Counted from the stretch's first letter, positions 1 to 8,414 are shown. The stretch is DNA of 20,524 nucleotides from Flavobacteriales bacterium (GCA_009926905.1 RFNX01000174.1:1-20524); one strand, 5' to 3'. The notes: a model not told the origin generated them from the letters alone. Numbers and translations: made by a program.

Positions 1-2
1 TT

Positions 3-989
3 TTAGAAAGAAACTACGAATGTAAACGCTTAAACTTGTTTTTCGACAAAGGAGCACTATTCTATGCCGAAATGAATGTTCGATTTTTTATATTTTTATT
101 ATCATCCCGTTGCGATATTCTTTTTTCAAACGATTTGGACACCTTACCAGCAAATTATTTAGCTTCCATATTCAAAAAAAAGACTTCACTTATTTATGAT
201 TCACATGAATTATTTACCGAGGCTCCGGAATTAGAAGGACGTTTTGTCAAAAAAATATGGGAGCGAATTGAAAAAATGATTTTCCCAAAATTAAATCACA
301 TCATAACTGTTAATGATTCAATCGCAGAAATTTTCGAAGAGAAATACAAGAAGCCTATTATTGTTATCAGAAACGTTTCAGAAAAGTTTAATTGGAACGA
401 GTTAAAAACGAAAAGCGAACTCGGTATTCCTGAAGATAAAAATTTAATTATCGTTCAAGGTTCAGGATTAAATATCGATCGAGGACTTGAAGAAGCCATT
501 TTAGCGATGCAATACACTGAGAATGCAGTTCTATTAATTGTTGGCGATGGCGATGTTATTCCAAATGCGAAAGAAATGGTGAAAGCACAGCAATTGGAAT
601 CAAAGGTGTTGTTTTTTGGTAAACGACCTTATGAAGAACTTATGCAATTCACCCGACACGCAAGTATTGGACTCGCATTGGACAAACCTAAATCTTTGAA
701 TTACCGTTTTGCTCTCCCTAATAAATTATTTGATTACATTCAAACGAATACGGTTGTGCTGTGTTCTAATTTAATTGAAATCAAAAAAATCGTCGAAAAA
801 TATAATATTGGTGTTTCTATTAATGAAATAAGTCCTGAATCCATCGCAAAGTCTATAAATGATCTTCTTTCAAATAAAGATAAATTAAACCAACTGAAAG
901 AGAACTGTAAAATCGCAGCAGAAATTGAAAATTGGGAGAATGAAAAGGTGAAATTGAAAATGCTTTTAAATCAAATAATTGCGAATTAA
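3..989 (+). CDS. GT4-like glycosyltransferase, 5' end outside window
   Basis: Probable GT-B fold glycosyltransferase (glycosyl transferases group 1), a cytoplasmic enzyme moving a sugar from a nucleotide-sugar donor to a glycan or lipid acceptor. The reading frame is open to the left edge: codons from base 3 read LERNYECKRLNLFFDKG without a stop, so the TTG at 36 is not a convincing start and the true N-terminus lies outside. About 328 residues are visible. The segment FSNDLDTLPAN...YDSHELFTE is typical of Bacteroidota GT4 enzymes. Towards the C-terminus, IIVQGSGLNIDRGLEEAI, LLIVGDGDV, VLFFGKRPYEEL and LPNKLFDYI form the donor-binding Rossmann half, the last being the usual conserved E/D-containing loop in variant form. 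It ends with TAA and faces the GT2 gene at 1118-2011, which suggests a polysaccharide or cell-surface glycan region. Substrate cannot be told. Confidence 0.88.
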   Translation, partial: LERNYECKRLNLFFDKGALFYAEMNVRFFIFLLSSRCDILFSNDLDTLPANYLASIFKKKTSLIYDSHELFTEAPELEGRFVKKIWERIEKMIFPKLNHIITVNDSIAEIFEEKYKKPIIVIRNVSEKFNWNELKTKSELGIPEDKNLIIVQGSGLNIDRGLEEAILAMQYTENAVLLIVGDGDVIPNAKEMVKAQQLESKVLFFGKRPYEELMQFTRHASIGLALDKPKSLNYRFALPNKLFDYIQTNTVVLCSNLIEIKKIVEKYNIGVSINEISPESIAKSINDLLSNKDKLNQLKENCKIAAEIENWENEKVKLKMLLNQIIAN

Positions 990-999
990 TAATTGTGAA

Positions 1000-1115
1000 T
1001 TGCGAACAAAAGAATTTCGAACGATTTTTTCGGAAGGGCTCTGCGCAAAACAATTTGTTTGCAACTTCTAAATATTATGGTTAACCGTTCGCAATTAGCA
1101 ACTTTTTGTTCGCAA
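1000..1115. repeat. Inverted repeat between convergent genes, possible bidirectional terminator
   Basis: TTGCGAACAAAA at 1000-1011 is matched exactly by its reverse complement TTTTGTTCGCAA at 1104-1115. A second arm, AATTGCGAAC at 998-1007, is complementary to 1087-1096. A degenerate direct copy of the same motif (TTTGTTTGCAACTT) begins near 1054. The repeats fill the gap between two genes that point at each other, so a shared terminator or long stem is possible, but the loop of about 90 bases is long for an intrinsic terminator. Confidence 0.4.
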
Positions 1116-1117
1116 CT

Positions 1118-2011
1118 TTAAGTATTTATTTTATCCAACATCAATAGCTTATACAAATCAAACATCCGCAAAGTAAAATAGCCTTTTCGCAAAAAGTATC
1201 TCATAATTGGAAGGATGACAAATGAAAAAGTAAACATCACTTTCAAAATAGAATTCTCTTTCACCTTATTATAAACTGAAAGTAATTTGTTGTTTTTTAT
1301 AAAATCTGGATTGTTGTCAATGATTTTAACTACTTTCAACAAACTCTTCAAACCTTCGTCCGTTTTTCTTAAGAAAGTAAGGTTATCGTCTAAATTTTTA
1401 TTCAAAACGGGATTTTCTATGTGATGAATGGTAATTTCGTTTTGGCGCAATTCAAATCCGAAAAGCGTGTCTTCATGTCCGTAACCTAAAAGTGTTTCGT
1501 TGAATTTAATCTTTTGAAAAATTTCTTTTCGAATGATGAAATTATTGGTTTTGAATCCCAATGATGGATTTTTAAGTCGTTCATTCAAGCTTTTACTTTC
1601 TCGATTTACACTGTATTTCCAACGCAAATAAAATTTTCGTTCTGGTTTTTCAGTTTGATAAATACTTGCACCACAAAGCACATCTCTGTTTTTATTTTCT
1701 AATTCTGAAATGTAATCTGAAAGAAAAGTATCTGAAATGAGTTGCGAATCGCCATCTATGAATAACAAAAAAGGCTGGGTCGCAAATTCCAAAAATTGAT
1801 TTCGAATACGCGCCCTGCCTTGGTTCGTTTGATTTTCTACATAATTGATTTTCGAAGCAAACGATCGATTTATATCTTTCGTTTCTTGCTTTGAACAATC
1901 GTCAATGACAATGATTTCAATTTCTGTTTTTAGTTTTTTTCCTTGTTCATAAAATCCATTCACCAATTCGCGAACGTCAGAGTTGTAAACGGGAATACAA
2001 ACAGAAATCAT
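1118..2011 (-). CDS. GT2-family glycosyltransferase
   Basis: 297-residue GT-A fold glycosyltransferase, family 2, predicted to transfer a sugar from a nucleotide-sugar at the cytoplasmic face of the membrane. The N-terminus MISVCIPVYN and IIVIDDCS (residues 33-40) are the standard nucleotide-binding opening of the family. NQGRARIRN (63-71) follows, and IDGD (85-88) supplies the metal-binding DxD. GYGHEDTLFGFEL (176-188) contains the ED pair (180-181) that normally holds the catalytic base and is reminiscent of chondroitin-polymerase-like GT2 enzymes. A hydrophobic stretch near residues 255-272 could attach it to the membrane. It lies 18 bases after the DUF3467 gene on the same strand and is probably the last gene of that operon. 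A small hairpin touches its start codon. The donor and acceptor are unknown. Confidence 0.92.
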   Translation of the reverse strand: MISVCIPVYNSDVRELVNGFYEQGKKLKTEIEIIVIDDCSKQETKDINRSFASKINYVENQTNQGRARIRNQFLEFATQPFLLFIDGDSQLISDTFLSDYISELENKNRDVLCGASIYQTEKPERKFYLRWKYSVNRESKSLNERLKNPSLGFKTNNFIIRKEIFQKIKFNETLLGYGHEDTLFGFELRQNEITIHHIENPVLNKNLDDNLTFLRKTDEGLKSLLKVVKIIDNNPDFIKNNKLLSVYNKVKENSILKVMFTFSFVILPIMRYFLRKGYFTLRMFDLYKLLMLDKINT

Positions 2012-2028
2012 TTTCAGAAAACTGAAAA
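2011..2028 (-). other. Perfect 7-bp hairpin abutting the GT2 start codon
   Basis: TTTTCAG (2011-2017) and CTGAAAA (2022-2028) form a perfect stem with a four-base loop. Read on the minus strand, the stem sits in the short gap after the DUF3467 stop and ends on the A of the GT2 ATG. It could be a weak attenuator, or it could mask the start of translation. The stem has only two G-C pairs, so it may be chance. Confidence 0.35.
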
Positions 2029-2029
2029 A

Positions 2030-2335
2030 TTAAGCCATTGTGCTTGGTGTACCAAAATTCATTGGTGGCATTCCAGCTTGTGGATCGTCGATTAGTCCAA
2101 ATGTTTTCTCGTAATTATTGATATTGTCAGCCAATGCTTGTAAGAAACGTTTTGCATTTTGTGGCGTCATCAATACGCGAGAACGTACTTTTCCTTTCGG
2201 CATTCCTGGCATTACTTGAACAAAATCACACACAACCTCAGCTGGTGAATGTGTAATAATTGCAAGATTTGAATAAACTCCTAAAGCGATATCTTCAGAA
2301 AGTTCAATGTTCATTTGGTTTTCTTCGTTTTCCAT
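2030..2335 (-). CDS. DUF3467 family protein
   Basis: 101-residue small cytoplasmic protein matching the DUF3467 family, which is common in Bacteroidota and has no established function. Visible features are an acidic N-terminus (MENEENQ), IELSEDIALGVYSNLAIITHS (about 10-30), the conserved VVCDFVQVMPGM (34-45), KVRSRVLMTPQNAKRFLQAL (49-68) and a Pro/Gly/Met-rich tail. The protein family is often described by its VYSN...HS...F..DF and P..AK.F...L pattern, which is complete here. It has no signal peptide or membrane segment. The gene starts 12 bases after the saccharopine dehydrogenase stop and is followed 18 bases later by the GT2 gene, so the three are probably co-transcribed. Recognition of the family is firm; a role is not known. 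Confidence 0.9.
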   Translation of the reverse strand: MENEENQMNIELSEDIALGVYSNLAIITHSPAEVVCDFVQVMPGMPKGKVRSRVLMTPQNAKRFLQALADNINNYEKTFGLIDDPQAGMPPMNFGTPSTMA

Positions 2336-2347
2336 TATTTCTAGCTT

Positions 2348-3685
2348 TTATAATTCAATTTCGTGTTCTTCAAAGCAAATATTGTACGTTTCCAATTCTT
2401 TCAAAATGGGCTCATAAATTTCTGCATGTATGGGTAAAGTTACGCCTTTTTCAAGTAACTCGCCTTTCAAAATCATTTTGGCAGCAATCGCAACAGGAAG
2501 ACCAACTGTATTCGCCATCGAAGTATACGTTTGGTCTTCTCCAATATTAATCATCGAAGAAACCACTTTATGTTCTTTTCCTTCCAGTTGATATTCAAAT
2601 TCGTGGTACATCACCAACATGTCTTTGTCATTTGCTTCCAATTTCCATTTTCCAACGAGCAATTTTTCTAATAATTGTGCTGGACTTGCATTTTCAAAAC
2701 CAAAGGATTCGTCTTTTTCAAAAATTCCGATTGATTCGAAAAGTGGAAACAAATAAGCTCTGTCTTCACGTAAAAATAATTTCAGTTTATCTTCAACGGA
2801 CAAATGACGATTGTAAGGTAAAAATGCATTTAAGAATGTACGAGGAGTCAAATCTTCCGAATGCGCCATATGATACGTGTCATCCGTCATTCCTAACTCT
2901 ATAAAAACGTCCCAGCCTTGGCAATAATCTGGTCTTCTCAAAGTTCCTCTATAAATAGTAGGAATGTTTTCAATGCCGTATGTTTTTCTGTAAGAAAGGG
3001 AATCGCGGTTGGCATATCCATCAAATTCACCATAATTTCCAATTTTAAAACGTTCCGTTCTGCTGAAAAGTCGATTGTATGGTATGTATTTATACTCACC
3101 ATTTTGAATGAAACAAGCAGCTCCACCCTGCCCTGCTAAAATCACATTTCTTGGATTCCAAGTAAATTTATAATGCCACGGATTATTATCACTTTCTGGC
3201 GCCATCAATCCTCCACAAAACGATTTGAAACTGGTCAATTCGCCACCTTTATTTTGAATCGCATGAATAATTTTCATAGCACTCATGTGGTCAATTCCTG
3301 GATCAACGCCAATTTCATTCATGATGACGATTCCAGCTGTTTTTGCTTCTTCGTCCAAAGCACGCATTTCAGGAGAAATATAAGAAGGAGTTACTAGATT
3401 TACTCTTAAATCGATGCAGTCTTTTGCAACTTCTACGTGAAAACGAGCTGGCAACATGGAAATAACTAAATCAGAATGTCCAATCGCTGGTCGGCGTTCA
3501 TGTGGATCTAATGCATTAAATGAAAGCGCTTCACCATTCGGATGATTGTTGATTTTTCGTTTCACTAACTCAATGTCCTGATCAACGATTTTAAGGTGCC
3601 AATTATTTTCTTCTGACAACGAAAGTAAATAACGAATCATTGAAGAGGAAGACAGTCCTGCACCTAATATTAAGATGTTTTTCAT
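2348..3685 (-). CDS. Saccharopine dehydrogenase (saccharopine reductase family)
   Basis: 445-residue protein of the saccharopine dehydrogenase / Lys9 family, which interconverts saccharopine with glutamate and aminoadipate semialdehyde using NAD(P). The N-terminal Rossmann fold begins MKNILILGAGLSSSS with the GAGxxS nucleotide loop at residues 8-13, and an acidic VDQD at 34-37 ends strand 2. MNEIGVDPGIDHMSAM (122-137) is the family's conserved DPGIDH block. ESDNNPWHYKFTWNPRNV (164-181) is the conserved saccharopine-binding region. The length fits stand-alone saccharopine reductases rather than the bifunctional eukaryotic enzyme. It heads a minus-strand operon with DUF3467 and GT2 genes. No other lysine-pathway gene is nearby, so a role in lysine breakdown is inferred from family membership. 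Some family members act on other opine-like substrates. Confidence 0.93.
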   Translation of the reverse strand: MKNILILGAGLSSSSMIRYLLSLSEENNWHLKIVDQDIELVKRKINNHPNGEALSFNALDPHERRPAIGHSDLVISMLPARFHVEVAKDCIDLRVNLVTPSYISPEMRALDEEAKTAGIVIMNEIGVDPGIDHMSAMKIIHAIQNKGGELTSFKSFCGGLMAPESDNNPWHYKFTWNPRNVILAGQGGAACFIQNGEYKYIPYNRLFSRTERFKIGNYGEFDGYANRDSLSYRKTYGIENIPTIYRGTLRRPDYCQGWDVFIELGMTDDTYHMAHSEDLTPRTFLNAFLPYNRHLSVEDKLKLFLREDRAYLFPLFESIGIFEKDESFGFENASPAQLLEKLLVGKWKLEANDKDMLVMYHEFEYQLEGKEHKVVSSMINIGEDQTYTSMANTVGLPVAIAAKMILKGELLEKGVTLPIHAEIYEPILKELETYNICFEEHEIEL

Positions 3686-3738
3686 TTCTAAAATAAAAAT
3701 TTTGCGCCTTATTCAAATTTGGAGAAAATAAGACATGT

Positions 3739-3746
3739 CAAAAGTA
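3739..3746 (-). promoter_or_regulatory. Candidate -7 box for the saccharopine dehydrogenase operon
   Basis: TACTTTTG on the minus strand matches the Bacteroidota -7 consensus TAnnTTTG exactly, about 54 bases before the ATG at 3685. The expected -33 TTTG is not clear at the usual spacing, so support is moderate. Confidence 0.45.
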
Positions 3747-3893
3747 AGGATTTTATCTTTCGGGGAAAGTAAAGAATTTGAGGAGTTTGTGAATTATTAG
3801 CATTCCTTTGAGTATCACTCATCTTACTTTAATATCAACAAAATCTGTTAATTTATGCCAAAATAGGCTTCTCTTGCTTAATTTCGCGCTCAC

Positions 3894-6800
3894 ATGAAAC
3901 AATCTATATTACAACGCCTCATATCAGCCTTCTTTTCGATGAAAGGAATGACTGTTGGATTGATACTTTTCCTAGTAGGAATTGGTGCTGCCACATTTAT
4001 TGAATCAATTTATGGAATTCAAAGTGCGAAAATCATCATTTACAATGCGACTTGGTTCGAATTATTGTTACTTTACTTAACATTGAACCTCATTTCCAAT
4101 ATTTTCAAATACAAAATGTTTGCACGCGAGAAAATTGCTATGCTGACGTTTCACCTTTCATTTATTGTCATTTTGATAGGTGCTGGTGTCACTCGTTATA
4201 TAAGTTTTGAAGGATTAATGGTCATTAAAGAAGGTACAAGTTCTGATTTCATCTTTACCTCCGACCCGTATTTATTGATTTACCTTGAAAATCCGAAAAC
4301 CAAAGCAACCAAAATAGAAGCGAATAAAAGGTATTTATCTGAAATTACCGATAATCACTTTTTAGATGAATTGACAATTGGTAACAAAAACATCAGCGTT
4401 GAATACGTTGATTTTCAGTCAAAAATGGTGGATTCATTGGTTGTCAATCAAAAATTCAAAACTAGCGCGCTTGAGTTAGTTACAGATGGAATGCAATCGA
4501 ATTACTTGTGTGAAAACGATTTATTTATGGTGGGTAACGTTCCTCTTACATTCAATAAAAAATTAGACACACCAGGAATTGAAGCGCGAACAGTTGGCGA
4601 TTCTGTACAAATGAGAACGTTGTTGCCTGTTCGTTATTTACCTATGTCTGAAATGCAAAAAGCACGTCAATCGGGAATGCCAGTTTCTGATTCTTTGTTT
4701 AAAACAGTCCCTGTAAATAAATGGGTGACTTTCAAAACGAAAACATTGTATCAAGTTGGAAATCAACAAGTCGTATTCAAACAAAAATTGAATCATGCTA
4801 AAAAAATGTTGGTTTCTTCTGGCAGCAAAAAAGAAGGTTCCGATTATTTAACTGTAAAAGTGAGTGACGGGAAAGCAACAAAATTTGTTCGTTTAGAAGG
4901 TGGTATGGGCGCAATCCCAACTCCAGTTCGTTTTGATTTAAATGGGATTACGTGCCAATTGGAATACGGCTCTATTCGCAAACCAGTGCCATTTGCTATT
5001 GCATGTAGAGATTTCAAATTAGACAAATATCCAGGTTCAGAGTCTCCGTCATCGTTTGCAAGTGAACTTACAATTTTAGATGAAGAAATGAAATATAAAC
5101 GCGACCAACGTGTATTTATGAATAATGTGATGGATTACCGCGGTTACCGATTTTTTCAATCCAGTTACAACTTAGACGATCCATCAACACCTGATAACGA
5201 AGAAGGAACGAAATTAAGTGTGAACCACGATTGGTGGGGAACAAACATTACGTATGTTGGTTATTTATTAATGGCAATAGCAATGATTCTTTCACTTTTT
5301 GCACCAGTTGGTAGGTTCCAATTCCTTAACGAACGCTTGGCAATTTTGAAAGAAAAGAGAAAAGAATTGTTCTTTTTTCTAGCTTTGATAAGTGTCAACT
5401 TCACTGTAAATGCGCAACACAATCATTCTGAAACTGATGGAAAACACAATCATCCTTCAAAAGGAATTTATCATGTTGTTTCTAAAGAACATTCGGAAGA
5501 ATTAGCAACACTTTTAGTTTTGGACTACGACGGTCGAGTGGTTCCGTTTCATACCCTGAGCGACCAATTATTGCGAAAAATATACCGCGATAATATTTAC
5601 AAAAATTATAACGCTGTGCAAATGATTTTGAGCATGCACATGTACCCTCAATATTGGATGCAACAAAAAATCGTACAAGTTCCAAGTGTTTTGAGAGAAC
5701 CTTTAAAACTGAAGGATTATGCCTCTGCGATTGATTTAATAGATGCTAATGGAAATTTTAAATGGCTCAAAGAATACAAAATTGCTCACCAAAAATTTGA
5801 ATCCAAACGTTCAGAATTTGACAAAAAATTAATTAAATTGAATGAGAAATTTGAGGTTGTACAAGGAGTTTTCTCTTGGCAATACTTGCGCATTATTCCA
5901 AAGAAAAACGACCCCAATAACCAATGGTTTATCCCGATGTCAACTGAATTATTGATTTCTGATACGACAGCTTCAATAACAGCTTTCAATTACTTAAACG
6001 CTGTTGCCCTAGGTGCAAACAAGAAAAACTTTTCTGAAGCAAACAAGATTTTAAAAGAACTTATTAGTATGCAACGCAATGTTGGAAAAGCAGTAGTTCC
6101 AACTGAAAGAAATGTAAAAATTGAAATCAGCTACAACAAAATGGAGATTTTCAAAAATTCCTATAGATTGTATGGTTTATTAGGAGTTATTATGCTGATT
6201 TTGTTCTTCATTTTAATCTTCCTCAATCCAACATCCAATACAAGTAAAACCATTAACAAAGTACGAAAATTCTTGGTTTTTTGTATCATTATAACCTTCA
6301 TCTATCACGGCGTAGGTTTAAGTTTTCGTTGGATGATATCTGGTCATGCGCCTTGGAGTAACGGTTATGAAGCAATTATTTTTATTGCATGGGTAACGAT
6401 GATTGCAGGGTTTCTTTTTTCTAGAAAAAATGCTGTGGTGGTTGCTGGAGCAGCTATTCTTGCTTCATTGATGATTTTCGTTTCAGAAATGAATTTATTG
6501 GATCCAGAAATTACGCCTCTTGTTCCAGTTTTGAAATCGTATTGGTTGATGATTCATGTGGCAATTATCACTGGAAGCTATGGATTTCTTGGCCTAGCTT
6601 GTATTCTTGGGTTATTCAATTTATTCCTTTATGTTTTCAGAACGACCAAAAAAGGTGAAATTGTAACAATTAATATCAATGAAATAACCTACATATCTGA
6701 AATGACGATGACCATAGGTTTATTCATGTTGACCATTGGAACTTTTCTCGGAGGTGTTTGGGCAAACGAGTCTTGGGGACGTTATTGGGGTTGGGATCCA

Positions 6801-7109
6801 AAAGAAACTTGGGCTTTGGTTTCTGTTTTAGTTTACGCAGTTATTTTGCATTTACGTTTCATTCCAGGATTAAAAGGTAAATTCTTATTCAACGCCGTTT
6901 CATTCTGGGGTTATTCAGCGATTTTATTCACGTTCTTTGGAGTAAATTTTATGTTGGTCGGTTTACATTCTTATGCACAAGGCGATGGATTAGGTAAATT
7001 CCCAACTTGGTTGATTTACACTATTTTTGCTTTCGTAGGGTTGACTTTAATTGCAGTTTGGCGAAGTAATGTTTACAACAAAGCAGTGAAAAGCAATTTG
7101 AACAATTGA
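3894..7109 (+). CDS. ccsBA: CcsBA: fused ResB-CcsA cytochrome c biogenesis protein
   Basis: 1071-residue inner-membrane protein that exports haem and attaches it to apocytochromes c in the periplasm (system II). The N-terminal ResB half has membrane segments near 18-36, 52-70 and 82-100, a large periplasmic domain (about 105-446) and another segment at 450-470. The C-terminal CcsA half starts near 762 and carries the haem-handling WWD motif WGRYWGWDPKETWAL (961-975). The histidines expected for the family are present: H87 in a ResB membrane segment, H888 (MIHV), H986 (LHLRF) and H1025 (GLHSY). Between the halves is a second periplasmic domain (about 506-758) that opens with a His-rich patch (H509, H511, H518, H520). 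The ATG at 3894 gives the basic MKQSILQRL start. The stop overlaps the start of the next gene. It needs reduced apocytochrome thiols, but no ResA or CcdA gene is in the window. Confidence 0.95.
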   Translation: MKQSILQRLISAFFSMKGMTVGLILFLVGIGAATFIESIYGIQSAKIIIYNATWFELLLLYLTLNLISNIFKYKMFAREKIAMLTFHLSFIVILIGAGVTRYISFEGLMVIKEGTSSDFIFTSDPYLLIYLENPKTKATKIEANKRYLSEITDNHFLDELTIGNKNISVEYVDFQSKMVDSLVVNQKFKTSALELVTDGMQSNYLCENDLFMVGNVPLTFNKKLDTPGIEARTVGDSVQMRTLLPVRYLPMSEMQKARQSGMPVSDSLFKTVPVNKWVTFKTKTLYQVGNQQVVFKQKLNHAKKMLVSSGSKKEGSDYLTVKVSDGKATKFVRLEGGMGAIPTPVRFDLNGITCQLEYGSIRKPVPFAIACRDFKLDKYPGSESPSSFASELTILDEEMKYKRDQRVFMNNVMDYRGYRFFQSSYNLDDPSTPDNEEGTKLSVNHDWWGTNITYVGYLLMAIAMILSLFAPVGRFQFLNERLAILKEKRKELFFFLALISVNFTVNAQHNHSETDGKHNHPSKGIYHVVSKEHSEELATLLVLDYDGRVVPFHTLSDQLLRKIYRDNIYKNYNAVQMILSMHMYPQYWMQQKIVQVPSVLREPLKLKDYASAIDLIDANGNFKWLKEYKIAHQKFESKRSEFDKKLIKLNEKFEVVQGVFSWQYLRIIPKKNDPNNQWFIPMSTELLISDTTASITAFNYLNAVALGANKKNFSEANKILKELISMQRNVGKAVVPTERNVKIEISYNKMEIFKNSYRLYGLLGVIMLILFFILIFLNPTSNTSKTINKVRKFLVFCIIITFIYHGVGLSFRWMISGHAPWSNGYEAIIFIAWVTMIAGFLFSRKNAVVVAGAAILASLMIFVSEMNLLDPEITPLVPVLKSYWLMIHVAIITGSYGFLGLACILGLFNLFLYVFRTTKKGEIVTININEITYISEMTMTIGLFMLTIGTFLGGVWANESWGRYWGWDPKETWALVSVLVYAVILHLRFIPGLKGKFLFNAVSFWGYSAILFTFFGVNFMLVGLHSYAQGDGLGKFPTWLIYTIFAFVGLTLIAVWRSNVYNKAVKSNLNN

Positions 7110-7798
7110 TGTTTTCAGATCAAATCATTTACGAAGACAATCACGTAATTGTAATAAATAAACGTGCTTCAGACATCGTGCAAGGTGATAAAACAGGCGA
7201 TAAAACTTTGCCTGATGACATTAAAGAATATTTGAAAGTTAAGTACGATAAACCTGGAAATGTTTTTTGTGGAGTCGTTCATCGTTTGGACCGTCCAACA
7301 AGTGGTGCAGTTGTTTTCGCTCGAACAAGTAAAGCATTGGAGCGCCTCAATGGACAATTCAGAGACAAAGAAACAAATAAAGTTTATTGGGCAATCGTTG
7401 AAAATCTTCCTGAGAAAACAGAAGGAAATTTGGTTCATTTTCTAAAAAAGAATGAAAGTCAAAACAAAAGCTACGTTTCAAAAGCATCCGTTATTGGAGC
7501 TAAAGAAGCGAAACTACATTACAAATTAATTGCTTCTTCTGACCGATATCACTTACTTGAAATTCAATTGGAAACTGGACGTCACCATCAAATTCGTGCA
7601 CAGTTAGCAAGCATTGGTTGTCACATTAAAGGCGACCTGAAATACGGAGCAAAACGACCAAACGAGGACGGTTCCATTTCACTACACGCACGTACCTTAT
7701 CATTTCTTCACCCAACAACTAAAGAGCTAATGAAATTCACAGCTCCTTGTCCCAAAGACACTATTTGGCAGTTTTTCGAAAAGACGATTCAGAGTTAA
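7109..7798 (+). CDS. RluA-family RNA pseudouridine synthase
   Basis: 229-residue pseudouridine synthase that isomerises uridine to pseudouridine in rRNA or tRNA in the cytoplasm. VVHRLDRPTSG (about 56-66) is the RluA-family catalytic motif, with D61 as the nucleophile. LETGRHHQIRAQLASIG (about 150-166) is the conserved C-terminal motif. YEDNHVIVINKRASDIVQ near the N-terminus is the usual opening strand. There is no N-terminal S4 RNA-binding domain, so this is a minimal form. I chose the ATG at 7109, which overlaps the ccsBA stop as TGATG, over the TTG one codon earlier. The overlap implies translational coupling with ccsBA, although no functional link is obvious. Which RNA position it modifies cannot be told. 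Its stop codon lies one base from that of the opposing sugar transferase. Confidence 0.94.
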   Translation: MFSDQIIYEDNHVIVINKRASDIVQGDKTGDKTLPDDIKEYLKVKYDKPGNVFCGVVHRLDRPTSGAVVFARTSKALERLNGQFRDKETNKVYWAIVENLPEKTEGNLVHFLKKNESQNKSYVSKASVIGAKEAKLHYKLIASSDRYHLLEIQLETGRHHQIRAQLASIGCHIKGDLKYGAKRPNEDGSISLHARTLSFLHPTTKELMKFTAPCPKDTIWQFFEKTIQS

Positions 7799-7799
7799 A

Positions 7800-8390
7800 T
7801 CAAAGATGCAATATTCTCTTTGCTGTTAAAAAAATGATTTTTATATCATGTCCTAAAGAGGGATTCGCAAGGTATTTCTGATTCAATTTCAATTTTGCAG
7901 GCATGATTTCTTTGATATACGTTTCTTCTGGGTTCGAAGATTTTGCCAATAATTCACTTTCTTCAAAATATTCTAAAGAAGCATAATCCGTGATTCCAGG
8001 TTTTACTTTGAGAATTTTCCGTTCTTCCTCCGAGTATAAATCCACATATTCTTGCACATCAGGTCGGGGTCCAACAATGCTCATTTCTCCTTTTAAAACA
8101 TTTATAAATTGAGGGAATTCATCTAATTTGAATTTTCGAATGAAGTAACCAATTCGCGTGATGCGTGCGTCTCTCATTCCAACTGTCAATTTCCCACTTT
8201 TATCTGCATCAGTCCGCATCGAACGAAATTTCATTAATTTAAATGAAACACCATTTTTGCCTATTCGCTCTTGTTTGTAAAAAATTCCTCCTCGGGATTC
8301 CAATAAAATCAAAATAGAAATTATCAACCCAAAGGGAAGAAAAAGCAACAAAATAAACAATGAAAAAAGTATGTCAAAAAGTCGTTTCAT
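7800..8390 (-). CDS. Undecaprenyl-phosphate sugar phosphotransferase (bacterial sugar transferase)
   Basis: 196-residue membrane-associated phosphoglycosyl transferase of the short PglC/WcaJ-catalytic-domain type, which starts glycan synthesis by moving a sugar-1-phosphate onto undecaprenyl phosphate. One N-terminal hydrophobic helix (about 8-31, LFSLFILLLFLPFGLIISILILL) is followed by YKQERIGKNG (38-47), FKLMKFRSM (50-58) and KLDEFPQFINVLKGEMS (88-104), which carries the catalytic Asp-Glu pair D90-E91. VGPRP (106-110) is the family's phosphate-binding signature. The start is firm because the codon just before the ATG is an in-frame TAG. It lacks the N-terminal multi-membrane region of long WcaJ proteins, as is normal for this subgroup. 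It sits 24 bases downstream of a toxin gene on the same strand and may be read from that promoter. The sugar it transfers is not known. Confidence 0.94.
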   Translation of the reverse strand: MKRLFDILFSLFILLLFLPFGLIISILILLESRGGIFYKQERIGKNGVSFKLMKFRSMRTDADKSGKLTVGMRDARITRIGYFIRKFKLDEFPQFINVLKGEMSIVGPRPDVQEYVDLYSEEERKILKVKPGITDYASLEYFEESELLAKSSNPEETYIKEIMPAKLKLNQKYLANPSLGHDIKIIFLTAKRILHL

Positions 8391-8414
8391 CTATGAAATT
8401 ATAAACTCTGAAAA

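Noticed and set aside
36..38. TTG as the start of the first glycosyltransferase gene
   Set aside because: The frame stays open upstream to the window edge (from base 3) with plausible protein sequence, so the gene is cut by the edge rather than starting here.
853..1053. Small minus-strand reading frame overlapping the glycosyltransferase end
   Set aside because: It lies mainly antisense to a clear gene and has no recognisable protein features.
7106..7108. TTG as the start of the RluA-family gene
   Set aside because: The next codon is an ATG that forms a standard TGATG overlap with the preceding gene, which is a better start.
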